A DNA stretch of 64,000 nucleotides from assembly GCF_947172395.1 (NCBI RefSeq), contig NC_069086.1, forward strand, positions 776,501 through 840,500, given 5' to 3'. This DNA is from Bicyclus anynana (lineage: Eukaryota > Arthropoda > Insecta > Lepidoptera > Nymphalidae). Positions within the stretch are counted from its first letter, which is position 1. Each line of letters begins with the position of its first letter. The notes below the pieces were generated by a model. It made no database searches. It was given only the letters and a program-made list of their open reading frames with translations, and was not told the DNA's origin. The position numbers were made by a program, and so were the translations under genes. Positions 46,701-58,700 of this stretch are shown piece after piece.

Positions 46701-49700
46701 TAGAGCTCACTTATAGTTACAGTTATACGCTGCGATTTATGGTGATTTGTAAGTCGCAGTATGTTATACGGTTAGAGTAGAAAAAAGTTTATTCTGTAAC
46801 AATCACTGTCAGATGTTAACGGTAGTCACCGGGACAAAATGGGAACCATGGACTCCGAGTAGCGGAAGTGTAGCACCACAATCTTCGCAACTTTTTTTTT
46901 TTAAATTGCTACTAAGAAACTCAATAACCCATAGTCCAACCCAAGACTCGGTTTCAGAAGCTTATTCATACATACATCCGCATGGCAATAATGGCATAAG
47001 CTAACCTCTGTGCAATAGAGGCAGACTACAAAAGAAGAATATATTATAAAATGCCGAATATATGTCGGCGCTGAACACTGCTACTTCTACCACACAAGTC
47101 ACTGAAGTTGAGGAGCGTAGACAGAGAATCTCAGAACATCCACATCGATCGCACGTAGATTAATATTTGAGAAACCTCGTACACTCGTACAAAACTCTCG
47201 TGCTATCTAGCAACTCTTTTTAAATTAAAAAAAATTTGTAAAAAAATTGTTTAATTTCATATGTGCGTTCTTTATTTGCAATTATGTAAGCTATAGAAAC
47301 CTCAGTAAAGTTGTAGATATTCCTTTAAGTAGTTTCTCTTCTTTAAATATTCCGTTATAATAATAATAATAGGGTAATGGATTATTAGTTATATTAAAAA
47401 AGGTATGACAAATATTTATTTAAAAAAAGCAGAGACTCATGATATTGGTAGTTCTAGTAGTTAAATCCTGAATTTAAATTTTATATTCTGTACCTACTAA
47501 AAATTCATAATACTCCTACGTAGGTACATATTCATATTGACAAAGACTGAAACTGTGGAATTTATTACATTAGATTAAAACTCCGACGCTGACGTTCAAA
47601 TATAAATAAACTTTTATACAAAATACGTTCACATTACATCACGAAAGGTTCCAAAATTACGAGTGAATGATAAATATGGAACGAGCTCGAATACTGCACG
47701 GCTCAATATTGAACTTTTGGGCAAACGCTCCGATTTTCAAAGGCGGTATTAAAATATGAGGTAACATTTTCATTTCATACACTATTCAAATAAAAGGCAG
47801 GACGATTTCAGAGAAATCATTTCTTTTGAATCTTTTGAATTCCCGATACGAAATTGTTTTTGATCTTTTGAAATTAGCGAGATTATTAATTTCGGAGATA
47901 ACAGATTTGAGTTTATTTATAGACAGATATTATTTGGTGCTTTTTATTTCAATCCCAGTGGATAAGAGAAAATAAATTTGGAAGTAGGTACCAAATCTTG
48001 GGTAAGCGAGTAACTCGTGAATTTTCGATGTTATTATATTTATATTTTACAAATTGCTGAAGTTGAAAATTTTGCTGATATTGTTATAAAAAATAATGTA
48101 TAAAAACAAAAACAAAAATATTAGGAAGTACCAACGCTTGGGAAAGTGTAAAAGTGTGGTTTATGCCAAGACGACACTGTCAGTAACTCAACAGCTTTGT
48201 TCAATTTGTGTTTTTTTTAATTTAGTTTAATTAATTCATACAATAAACATTTTGCTGTTTTCGTTAAAAATATAACTTACAAAAACAAACCCCGTTTTCG
48301 TTTTGACGCAGCAAGAAGGACAATACAACAGCAAAGGTAAAATCTAGGTCAGAAAAATAATCAGACGCCAGTAAATACCTAGTACGAAATAGGAAAATGT
48401 ACGGATGAAGACGCCGTTTCGCGTCTATCAGCATTTTCTATCTAAAGGATAAAAAAATGGAAATAAACATGGCTTAGTGATTCATGCGCTGTGATTAATA
48501 GCGTCATTGATTTGCAAACGGTTAACTTTATTTGCGATACGGTATTGCAGAATGTCGTTATCGCAAGTCTGGTCAATTTAAGATTTTATTATTTTTTAAC
48601 TTGCCCAGCATTCTACTAGCACTATCTTTGACTATGCTAGTTGACACGAAATTGAAAGTCTATCTAATAAACATAATCCAGGGACTACTGGTGGATATCA
48701 TACAGTAGGTAGATGGCATTTCTCAATTGTTTTGATGTTTATTCTAATAGGTTGATAATAAAGACTGTGTGAATAGGCAAGCTGATCTATAGCGCTATTC
48801 ACTAACGATGTTTCAAAAATCTATATTGTGAGTTTCAAATTTGCATGTATCTCTCTTCGTTTAACACGCTACTATAGATGGAGAAAGTTAGACACGACCG
48901 AAATTCCCAATCATGTCGTGATAAAAACATTGTTCAAAATAGCGCAGTAGTGCTATTCTATAACAATGTTGTCCAGTGCTAGCATAGGCCGTCGCTAGTG
49001 GCCAACCTACCAGCAGTACATACGTAAGACGATAGATTTTTCCAGTACGATGTCCTGTACAATTACACAGGTGAGATCGCAATACAGCGTTCATTTATGT
49101 TGGTAAATGTAGCGTATGTGGATTACCCACATCTGTGGTGCGTTTAAATATAAGTCGAGCACGCAAGTTGGGATCATTCACATACAAATGTGTATCAGTA
49201 CACTACAGTAAATCTACAATAATATTTTAAAGAGGAAATAAAATTTATGGGTCATTGATGAAAGCTTATTACTGCAACATGCATGGAGTCATAGGAATAT
49301 GATCTTGTTAAAAAAACAACTAAAACAACATGCACAAAACTAATAAATAACAGTGACATTGTTAGCAGTTATTAATAGATATTTTTTAAAAACATATTGC
49401 TTTATCTAAACTACATGACGTCAGAGATTTACGTTCCGTGACTAATAGCGCGATCGATTCGCTTGGAAAACAACATTTTGGTAGCAAAATATTGCTACTA
49501 GGCCATTTGTCAAGTGGTCGTTCGTGTTTGCCGGGAAATCTTGATTCCAAGTAACGGTTTGAACTCTAAACCCGGTTCAGAAACGCTCCTTGAATATAAA
49601 TCACTGCTTTACACAGATTCAGTAAAAGTGTTTCGTACTCAGAACATCTTTTTAATCTAAATGAAGTATTAAATTAACTTAAGAAAGAAAAACACCGTGA

Positions 49701-52700
49701 GGTAAACTCGTTGATATTGAATTGAAATAAAACTTGGAAGAGAAATAATTAAGTTACTTAGATAAACTTCATGCGAGAGTTAAAATTGTTGGAAATAATT
49801 GCTAAAGAAAATATCGAAAAATTGTGGTATAGTCTAATTTACTCCTTTAATACGTAACTTAATTGAGACTGAATTTTCAGACAAAACATTTGAGACTTAG
49901 TATTTATTTAACTTATGAATTAACCATTGTATGAATTACATCACACCTGATCACCTTGAAGGCGGTGCCAAGCCAGTGACGTATTAATTTAAGCCGTTTC
50001 TGAAAGAACCACGGGAAAGAACTCTTTAAATAAATCTTTTATGATTTAATCGGCTTTAGGTAATGCATCACTGTGTTGGCACCACCTTCGAAGTGATCAG
50101 AATTTAGCGATGTTATATTACGCTTTTTAGGATAAAAAAGTTTTATTTTTCTGTTTTTAGTGTGACCTAGCATAGTGAACGATAGTGCCACTAAATCGGA
50201 CGAATAACGAATCTGGAACTATGCTTTTCCAAACAAAAAAGAATTTTCAAAATCGGTTAAGAAATGACAAAGTTATGAGGTACAAACATAAAATAAAATC
50301 ATTCGTATCTATCTCCTTGACTTTTTATTATATCTATCTAATTGACTTTTTATTTGAAGAATGAAATAACTTTTTTTATCCAAACAGGTCTAAGGTGCTT
50401 CAGTGGCAGCCCCGCAACAGAGAAAGCTTAGTTCGGGGTCCTCTGATAGGGTAGAGGACATTTTTTTTATAACGTTTTACAGACTAGTCACTGAATGTTA
50501 GCGGGTCGAGACCGAAGCATATAAAGGTCTTTACAGAAGGCCTTTGTTCAGCTGGGAACAGAACAGTATTTTATACTGATAGTTGAGGGAAGTCTACCTG
50601 ATCTTAAGTAGAAATCTATCGCCAGATATCATAATGATGGCTTAAGCTCACTAAGGTTTGGGGATGTAACACCAACGGCTTTGAGAGCTAAAAAATCTTG
50701 AACAAAAGAAAGCTCAACATTTGATAGCTTGAACCAAGACCTCATAATCCGCAGCAACATAGATAAACCGCAGAACCAACAAGTCAACTCGATAATGTAG
50801 GTAGTTTGTTATATTATGAAATTGGAGCGACTTCCAACGGATTCTCCGTAGTATTTAGTATCGAGTAACCCCCATCTAACAAACTCGTTAACTTGATACT
50901 TGACGATAACAGCTTGTTCCTACGAATAACTTACAAAAGCTTGTTCAGTATTGACTGATGAGAACTTTCCACCAAGATGGGTTGTGACTGTATTAAGGGT
51001 ATGGTGAAGAACAGTTAAAGCCGTTTCTGAAGGAACCATAGCAATTTTGTAATTTTAATGGCTTGAATTAATACATCACTGGCTTGCTACCGCCTTTAAA
51101 CTGATCAGAAGGTAGCGCATACGATGTTATTTTTACCTTTTTAGTTTAGTGGGTAAGTAAGTGTATTTGTGTGTTGGAGAGTTGTAGAAGTCAAAACCTG
51201 CCAACTCGAATTTAGGTGAGTTCAAGCTCTAAATCTCTTCTTATTTAAAGTAGTAGGACTAGGTGATAACTATGATGGTTTAACTTGAAAAGTTTCATAC
51301 TTTGCATGTTGAGCCAATGGTTAAGTATCCACTATAATTAGCATAAGTTTAAGTAGCACGAATGCCGTCTAAAGGTTCCGAGTTGCAAACAATGTGGTAT
51401 CTACGAATGTACTAACAGAACTTTCCTTTGATGATGATAACTTGGCAAACTTTAATGAAACGGAAATGTTGAAATTTAAACTGTGCGCTATCTAACGAGT
51501 TGTTCAAGTTACCAGATCCCACACGGAATCTTTCACAGCTATTCAAATGAACACAATATTTCAGAGCTATTTTATTTATATAAACGAGCAATTTTTGTAT
51601 AAAATGTAATCTGAATCTCGGTAACGACTCGAATGAACTAGTTTTTATTTTTAGAAAATGTACCAAAAAATATCGAGCAATGCTTGGTCATCCAGGTACC
51701 TACTAGCTATTAAATGAACACAATATCAACTATAGAATAGTCAGTTTTTTAAGTAGCTGTAATACTACCTACCTAGCTACTTAAATGAACTGACTAATTT
51801 GCAGTTATTCAAACCAACCCATTCACAGTTATTTAAATTAATCATAAACGATAAAAGACATTTGGTTGACAAGCTTTTAACCTTCATAAAATCGAAATAA
51901 CGACAATATTCCATACAGGGCCGGACCGTCCATACGGCGAACGGAGCGGTCGCTCCAGGCGCCAAATCCTAGGGGGCGCCGAAATGGTAAAGACAAGGCT
52001 TTAAATATAGACGATCGAAAAGAAATAAATTAAATCGATCGTCTATATTTAAAGCGAAGAGATGAACGCGACGTGCGCGTATTTACTTCTAATAGAGGCG
52101 TCTTTCTTTACCTATGGTGCAGGGAGTGCGTTGATTTTAACCCGGGTATATACATGTAATAGAGGGCGCTACGGTGATGATTGCACCGGGGCGCTTTGAG
52201 CTAGAGTCTTTACCTGTAGTGCATGGGGTGCGTTACACCCGCGTGCCGCGATCTCAGGGGCGCCCAAGCGCCACTCGTCGCGCGGGTTCTATAGGTACTA
52301 GGCGGCGCTAGGGTGATGATTGCACCCGGGCACTACGTAATCGAGAGACGGTATTGTGCCTGATTTTCAATTGGTCTGAATATGGTCAAAATCTTCGCGT
52401 TCCATAAGTTTGTAGCCTAAGTAAACCAGGAAACTACAAAGCTATAATTTTTTAGTTAATTTATTTTTCAACTTTATTTAGAGCTCAATACACTTATTTT
52501 GTTGGCCTTTAAACATTTCTATACCAGCTATTTTTTTCTTTAAACTCTTAGAAAATGCATAGACCACTTTCATAAAAATTTTGAACTCGATAAGTGCTTT
52601 TTCTAGCTTCGGAAATAGATAAAAGTCTGATGAAGACGAGACTAGATAATATGAATAAGGTAAGAATTCTAAATTATACTGATGAAACAAAATTTTTCTT

Positions 52701-55700
52701 CTCAATGATCATGGCCATTTTTCTTTAATTTGTCCTCTGAAACATCGCAGCAGATTTCACTATTAAGCAGAGTTTATATTTACGCCTTTTTTTAGTAATC
52801 CACCGTAATTACATCCCGCGAACCTAAAAAAGCAAAGACCATTACTTTTCCAACACGCAAAACTGCTTCTACCTTTTTGGAACATTTTACCCAAGCGCAA
52901 AAAACACTGCCATTTGGCCGCGAACTTTGTTCTGCACCGGCCTTCGGCCGGGAGTTTGTGATAGGGCTTCTGACAGTGACTATGGCTGGGCATTTTACCC
53001 AAGCGCAAAAAACGCGCGGCCTTCGGCCGCTAACTCTGTTGTACACCGGCCTTCGGCCGGGGGTTTGTAATAGGGCTTTCGACTGTGGCTATGGCTGGGC
53101 ATTTTACCCAAGCGTGAAAAACGCGCGGCCTTCGGCCGGGGGTTTGTGATAGGGCTTCTGACTGTGACTATGGCTGGGCATTTTACCCAAGCGCAAAAAA
53201 CGCGAACTTTATTCTACACCGGCCTTTTTGCTAAACCTTTCTTCTTCAAGTTCTTCATTGCAGTGATTATGTTTATTATTAAGATTAAGATACTCGATTT
53301 TTTTTTTCATGTTATAAAATACGAGTATCTAGTCACGATTTGTTTGAAGGGATCGCGTGGGGAACGTAACGAATGCATAAAATTTTATTCTATTAATATA
53401 GCTATACATTGAATAATGTAGCTTTAACATGAGAGTAATTTAAAAAAAAATAATAAAAAAGAACAACCGACCTTAAAATCATAAAAAAGTTTCCATTAAA
53501 TTAAAAGCAAAACATAACATCGTATGTGCTACCTTCTGATCAGTTTGAAGGCGGTCAAGTTAGTGCTGTGTTACTTAAAGCCGTATCTGAAAGAAGTATC
53601 TGAAAATCCAGTTAAAATCTTTATGATTTAAACGGCTTGAATCGAATCGAAATCGAAAGGTCGAATTGAGAAACATCCTCCTTTTTTTGAAGTCGGTTAA
53701 AAATGTATGACATTCCGATATAAATTAGGCTACGAACTTTTCAAACGTCCCTAGTATATAATGTTAGGAGCAAACAGGAAAGGCGCCATAATTGGATCTC
53801 GCTCCATTCTAAAATTTACCTCGGTCCGGCGCTGATTCCATACATATAAATAGCTACGTAATTAATATTATCATACTCGTTATAATATTACGCAGAGATG
53901 GATCTATTTTTATATTTTAATATAACAAGCTGACCTTTTCAATATTAAACTCGTAATATTGTGTTACTTGTTAATGTCAAGAGTTTATGTAATAAGACCG
54001 TAATAATTATGACCTTTAGATATACGAATAATCACCATTATAAAGATTTTCATTAATATTCGGAGCTTGCGTATGACTACAGTCATGCCTAATGGAACTT
54101 TGGTGAGGTCGAATACAGAAGTTTGTCTAAACGAAAATAATTATGCCTGTCCACTACATAGCATAGTTGTATGCATGGTAGAAGTTTTCCTCTGAACTAG
54201 TTCTATCTCAAAGAAACCTTTTATTTTTATGACTTATGTACACTTCTTCCCTACCATACCATTAATCTGTTTTTACAAGAAATAATACCATTATACAAAG
54301 AGCCTGTGCTAACGGCGGCATTTCCATTATTTTTTTTTATATAAAAGAACACTTATTGTGTCATGAATATAATATTTTAGAATTTAAACTATCGTGAGTG
54401 TTATTCATATTAATTGATTATGAAACACGGCTAAAACTCACGTGATATTACGTCGGAGTATGCCCGACTAGTTTCGAACCCATACGGGGCCCTTAGTCAT
54501 GAGCTGGTTCTTGCATCGCGGCACGATCCAAACTGCGAAGCGGCGGCGCGACGCGCTGCTGCACGCATTGCGCGCGCGGAGAGGGGTTGAGTGGTGGGGA
54601 GTGAAGGTTCCGTTACACTCTCCGACGGTTCATTAATGTCATCTTCATTAGACTCGTCTTCTTGTAAGCAAACCGAACTAATGCTATCTTGTTCCAAGTT
54701 TGTTGTATGTGACAATGAAAGAAATAGCGGTTTCCACGCTGTGGGCAGCAACCATCCATGATCCCGATTAAAATTCGGGTGACGACTAATTTCTATCGCT
54801 TCACGTATCTTACGAGGTACTAGAAACTTTTCCCTTGACAATACAGAAGCCTTATCAAAACGGATATAATGAGTCGTACCCGAAGCTAGAACATGCTCGG
54901 CTATTGCTGAACCGTCCGTGTCCACATTCTTCATGCTCCGTATGAACCCTATATTGAGTGCGAACTAAGAGTAGTGAGACAGGCGCTGGAGAACAATGGC
55001 TATAGTTGGCGTCAGAGTTCCAGATGGGCACAAACAACAACTAGGCGGAAACCGTCCTGTGTGAACCGGTCACCAGTGTACTTAACATATGTGAAGGGCG
55101 TGACGGACAAAATCAGCCACTATCTCCAACGGAGATTTGACATAGTGACGCGGTTTCGTCCACCTGCATTGGTGAAGAGTATACTGCGATCGCCTAAGGA
55201 TAGGGATCCGCTGAACGTGCCCGGGGTGTACAAGATTCCGTGTGACTGTGGTAGGTCATACATCGGTGAGACTCGCCGTAACATCACCACAAGAGTAAAA
55301 GAACACATACGGAGCATGAAGAATGTGGACACGGACGGTTCAGCAATAGCCGAGCATGTTCTAGCTTCGGGTACGACTCATTATATCCGTTTTGATAAGG
55401 CTTCTGTATTGTCAAGGGAAAAGTTTCTAGTACCTCGTAAGATACGTGAAGCGATAGAAATTAGTCGTCACCCGAATTTTAATCGGGATCATGGATGGTT
55501 GCTGCCCACAGCGTGGAAACCGCTATTTCTTTCATTGTCACATACAACAAACTTGGAACAAGATAGCATTAGTTCGGTTTGCTTACAAGAAGACGAGTCT
55601 AATGAAGATGACATTAATGAACCGTCGGAGAGTGTAACGGAACCTTCACTCCCCACCACTCAACCCCTCTCCGCGCGCGCAATGCGTGCAGCAGCGCGTC

Positions 55701-58700
55701 GCGCCGCCGCTTCGCAGTTTGGATCGTGCCGCGATGCAAGAACCAGCTCATGACTAAGGGCCCCGTATGGGTTCGAAACTAGTCGGGCATACTCCGACGT
55801 AATATCACGTGAGTTTTAGCCGTGTTTCATAATCAATTAATATGAATATAATAGTTACATACATACATATACATACATGCATATGCCGTCACGACACTTT
55901 TTGGTAAAATGATGTGTTCTGTAAAGTCGTACAACATTATTTTACTATAACATCAATAGTTTTTGCAGCGCACGCAAAGTAAACAATATTTCAGGTAATT
56001 TTTTACACCTTGGGTTACATTATTGGATCTTTATGAAGGATGTCTATTTTTTTATAAATATAATTTAACATATAGCACTCGAGGACAGTGTAACATCCCA
56101 ACAGTGAAATTTTTCTAATCGGTTCAGTAGTTACAGAGCCTATTCAATGCATACAAACAAACTACTAACAAACAAGATTGTTTCCTCATTGTAATATTAG
56201 TATCGAAGTATAGTTTAGTCTAGCAGTGACCATAGGTATCTATAGAATGTCAAACCAGTTCGTATTAGTTGTTTGTTCTAAAATATCCCCCGAGATGCCT
56301 AGTCTCAAGATAAGTTAGGCCGAAATTCGGTCAAGGCATTATGGCAGCGTGAATCAGCTTTTCAAACTATGGGAGTTATTAGCTTTAAACGATGTGGTTG
56401 ATCGGGTAACTTTGGTGGCAACTTGGAAAGTTTTAAGCGCTTTCAGCGGTTACTTGATGGTGGTGCCGTTAAGTGCTGGTTTGTTAATAAATTGTTAACT
56501 ATCGCTGGGTTTAACGGCTTAGTGTCAACTTTAATACAACTTGATTAAAAATGGTTTATCTCGTGTGAACTTTTGCGTTCGTATTATTGTAGGTTTTGTT
56601 ATTTTTTTTTCATACAAACGAACATATTTTAAGTGGGAACTCTTAATCACGACATTTTATATCAAACTAGAATCTCTATAGCTCAAAGCTTAACTTAAGA
56701 GCGGTCGGACTCATCACTGAGGGGTGGTGGTTCGATCCCCGCTCCGTTGGTCTATTGTCGTACCCACTCCTAATACAGTCTTACCCGACTAGTTGGAGGG
56801 GAATGGGAGTATTGGTCATATTTAAAACATATGGCAAATATTCTTAAAAAAAAAAAACTATGGTACTAATATATTACAATAAACGCGAAAGTTTATATAG
56901 ATGTTTGTTACTCTTTAACTACTGAACCGATTTGGCTGAAATTTGGAATGGAAATAGATTTTACTCTGGATTAACACTTAGGTTACTTTTCATCCCGGAA
57001 AAATCCATGGTCAAAAACATCATTCATCACGCTATCAGTTGTTAATAACCGCTAATACTTGCATATGATTGACGGTCAAGTAGTTAAGGTGTGAAAAGGC
57101 AATAACTAAACAAACATTTGCATTATTTTACGTACCTAGGTAACTTACATTAAGTAGTTTTACCTATCACAAATAACCTAGTTTGATTATACTATATGGG
57201 AAAACGTACCGGTTTTACGTGTCTTTCTTGCACTTATTTAGTGCAAGTCCTTTTATTAACCACATAGGTTTGCTACCTTATGCATACATGCAGCAGAAGA
57301 AGAAACAAGAGGTGAACTTTTGAACATATCCCAAAGTTAAAGTGAAGACAATGCGACGGCGCAAATTCTGTTATTCCGTGAGCGTCATAATAACCCATTC
57401 AAAATAATGAACAGCAGCGTTCATTAAAAATAACACCCTAAAGTAAAACAAATTTCAACAGACTGTTATTGTTGCGTACAAGTTTTTAAAACTCTCGTTA
57501 AATTCGACAAGGTTTCTATAGAAAAATGAGGACTTGCCAAATTCAATACCATCCCTTGATGGACGGCCAACGTACCGTATCTAAGATGCCTCTCGCGAAA
57601 TTTGCGACAGAACTTGGCCCGTTAACATAATTCTCTTGTCTGGCTTGCCAAGAAGCATAATCTGCTAAATTTCTTTTGTTGTCTATTCATAATACAAGTC
57701 AAGTGATAAAACTTTCGTTAAAAGTTGCCAAAGCACTCTACGATTTATAAAACTTCTTGCTTTTATAAATTATTCGCTTGTCCCGGTAAAGAACTATTTT
57801 TAATTTATTTATACTCACGACGTTACGTACGTAGAGTAGTACGGAGAGGGTATAGTTATGAGTTTGGTGTGAGTGAATGTTTGTACAAACAAATCTCTAA
57901 AACTACTAGTCTGATTTTCATGCTGTTTTCAGTGATAGGTTCCAGTTTGTAATTTGACAGGTGTTACATTGAAAACTCAACAGAGGAGCTGCAGAAAGCA
58001 TTGGTTTGTGCAAAACCAAAATTACTGATTTTGATGCGGTTCACAGTGATAGTTTCGGGTTTTATTGGTGTATGTTCTGGTTTAATGGTGTATTATTCTT
58101 CATTACCTAATGAAAGTTTCATCTTAGGGATTATTAACTCAGTAATTTACCTGTGGGTAGTCCCCGTATTTAGTTTGATAGTCGAACACGTAGAGGTAGG
58201 AGTTTCTTCTCAGCGCGGAGTGAGTGTCAGCTGTCAGGACCGTCGGCGCCACCACCTGAGCGTCGCTGAGGGCTTCTAGCGTCTCGTCTCTGTTGGAAGT
58301 ATTATGATTATGTCGTTTAATTTTCGCTTTTCTTATTAAATGTTATTATTAGGTTATCTTAATTTATTAAAGAATACGGGGATAAAATCAGTCTATTTTA
58401 CTTGCTAACGTAGTTAACATTTAGCGGTTTAGCCCCGAAAAAGTAACAAACACTTTTCTATTCATGGTAAATGTACTTAGGTATGGACTAGATACCAGCT
58501 TAGTTCTCGTTTTCGTGGAAGAACGGGGATAAAATACAGCTTTACATTGGTGAAAGACTTTTTAAAATTGACTTAAGGGTTTAGGCGTGAAAGCGTAAGT
58601 AACATACTTACATTAACATTTGCTAAATGCGTCTAGGATTTACGTCTTACCATCAGGTACTATTGTAGACAAGGGCTAATTTGTACAGAATAAAAAAAAA

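Larger units (their letters stand above)
51916..53834. mobile_element. hAT-like composite DNA transposon, 1.9 kb
   Basis: The 5' end CAGGGCCGGACCG and the inverse of the 3' end CAGCGCCGGACCG form a 13-bp terminal inverted repeat with one mismatch. Immediately outside, ATTCCATA occurs exactly at 51908-51915 and 53835-53842, an 8-bp target duplication of the hAT type. No hAT transposase is recognisable inside. Instead it contains a 21-bp inverted repeat (51998-52055), GC-rich direct repeats (52100-52345), a mariner transposase fragment (52478-52705), a GC-rich tandem array (52877-53215) and a foldback MITE copy (53537-53645). It lies in the 13.8-kb neuroligin intron. It would have to be mobilised in trans. 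Confidence 0.78.

Noticed and set aside
52763..53149. Overlapping frames on both strands in the GC-rich array
   Set aside because: The period is a multiple of three, so open frames are a by-product; no start context, splice signals or recognised domain.
52877..53215. CRISPR-like repeat array
   Set aside because: Only four units of about 108 bp with no distinct spacers, in insect DNA inside a transposon.
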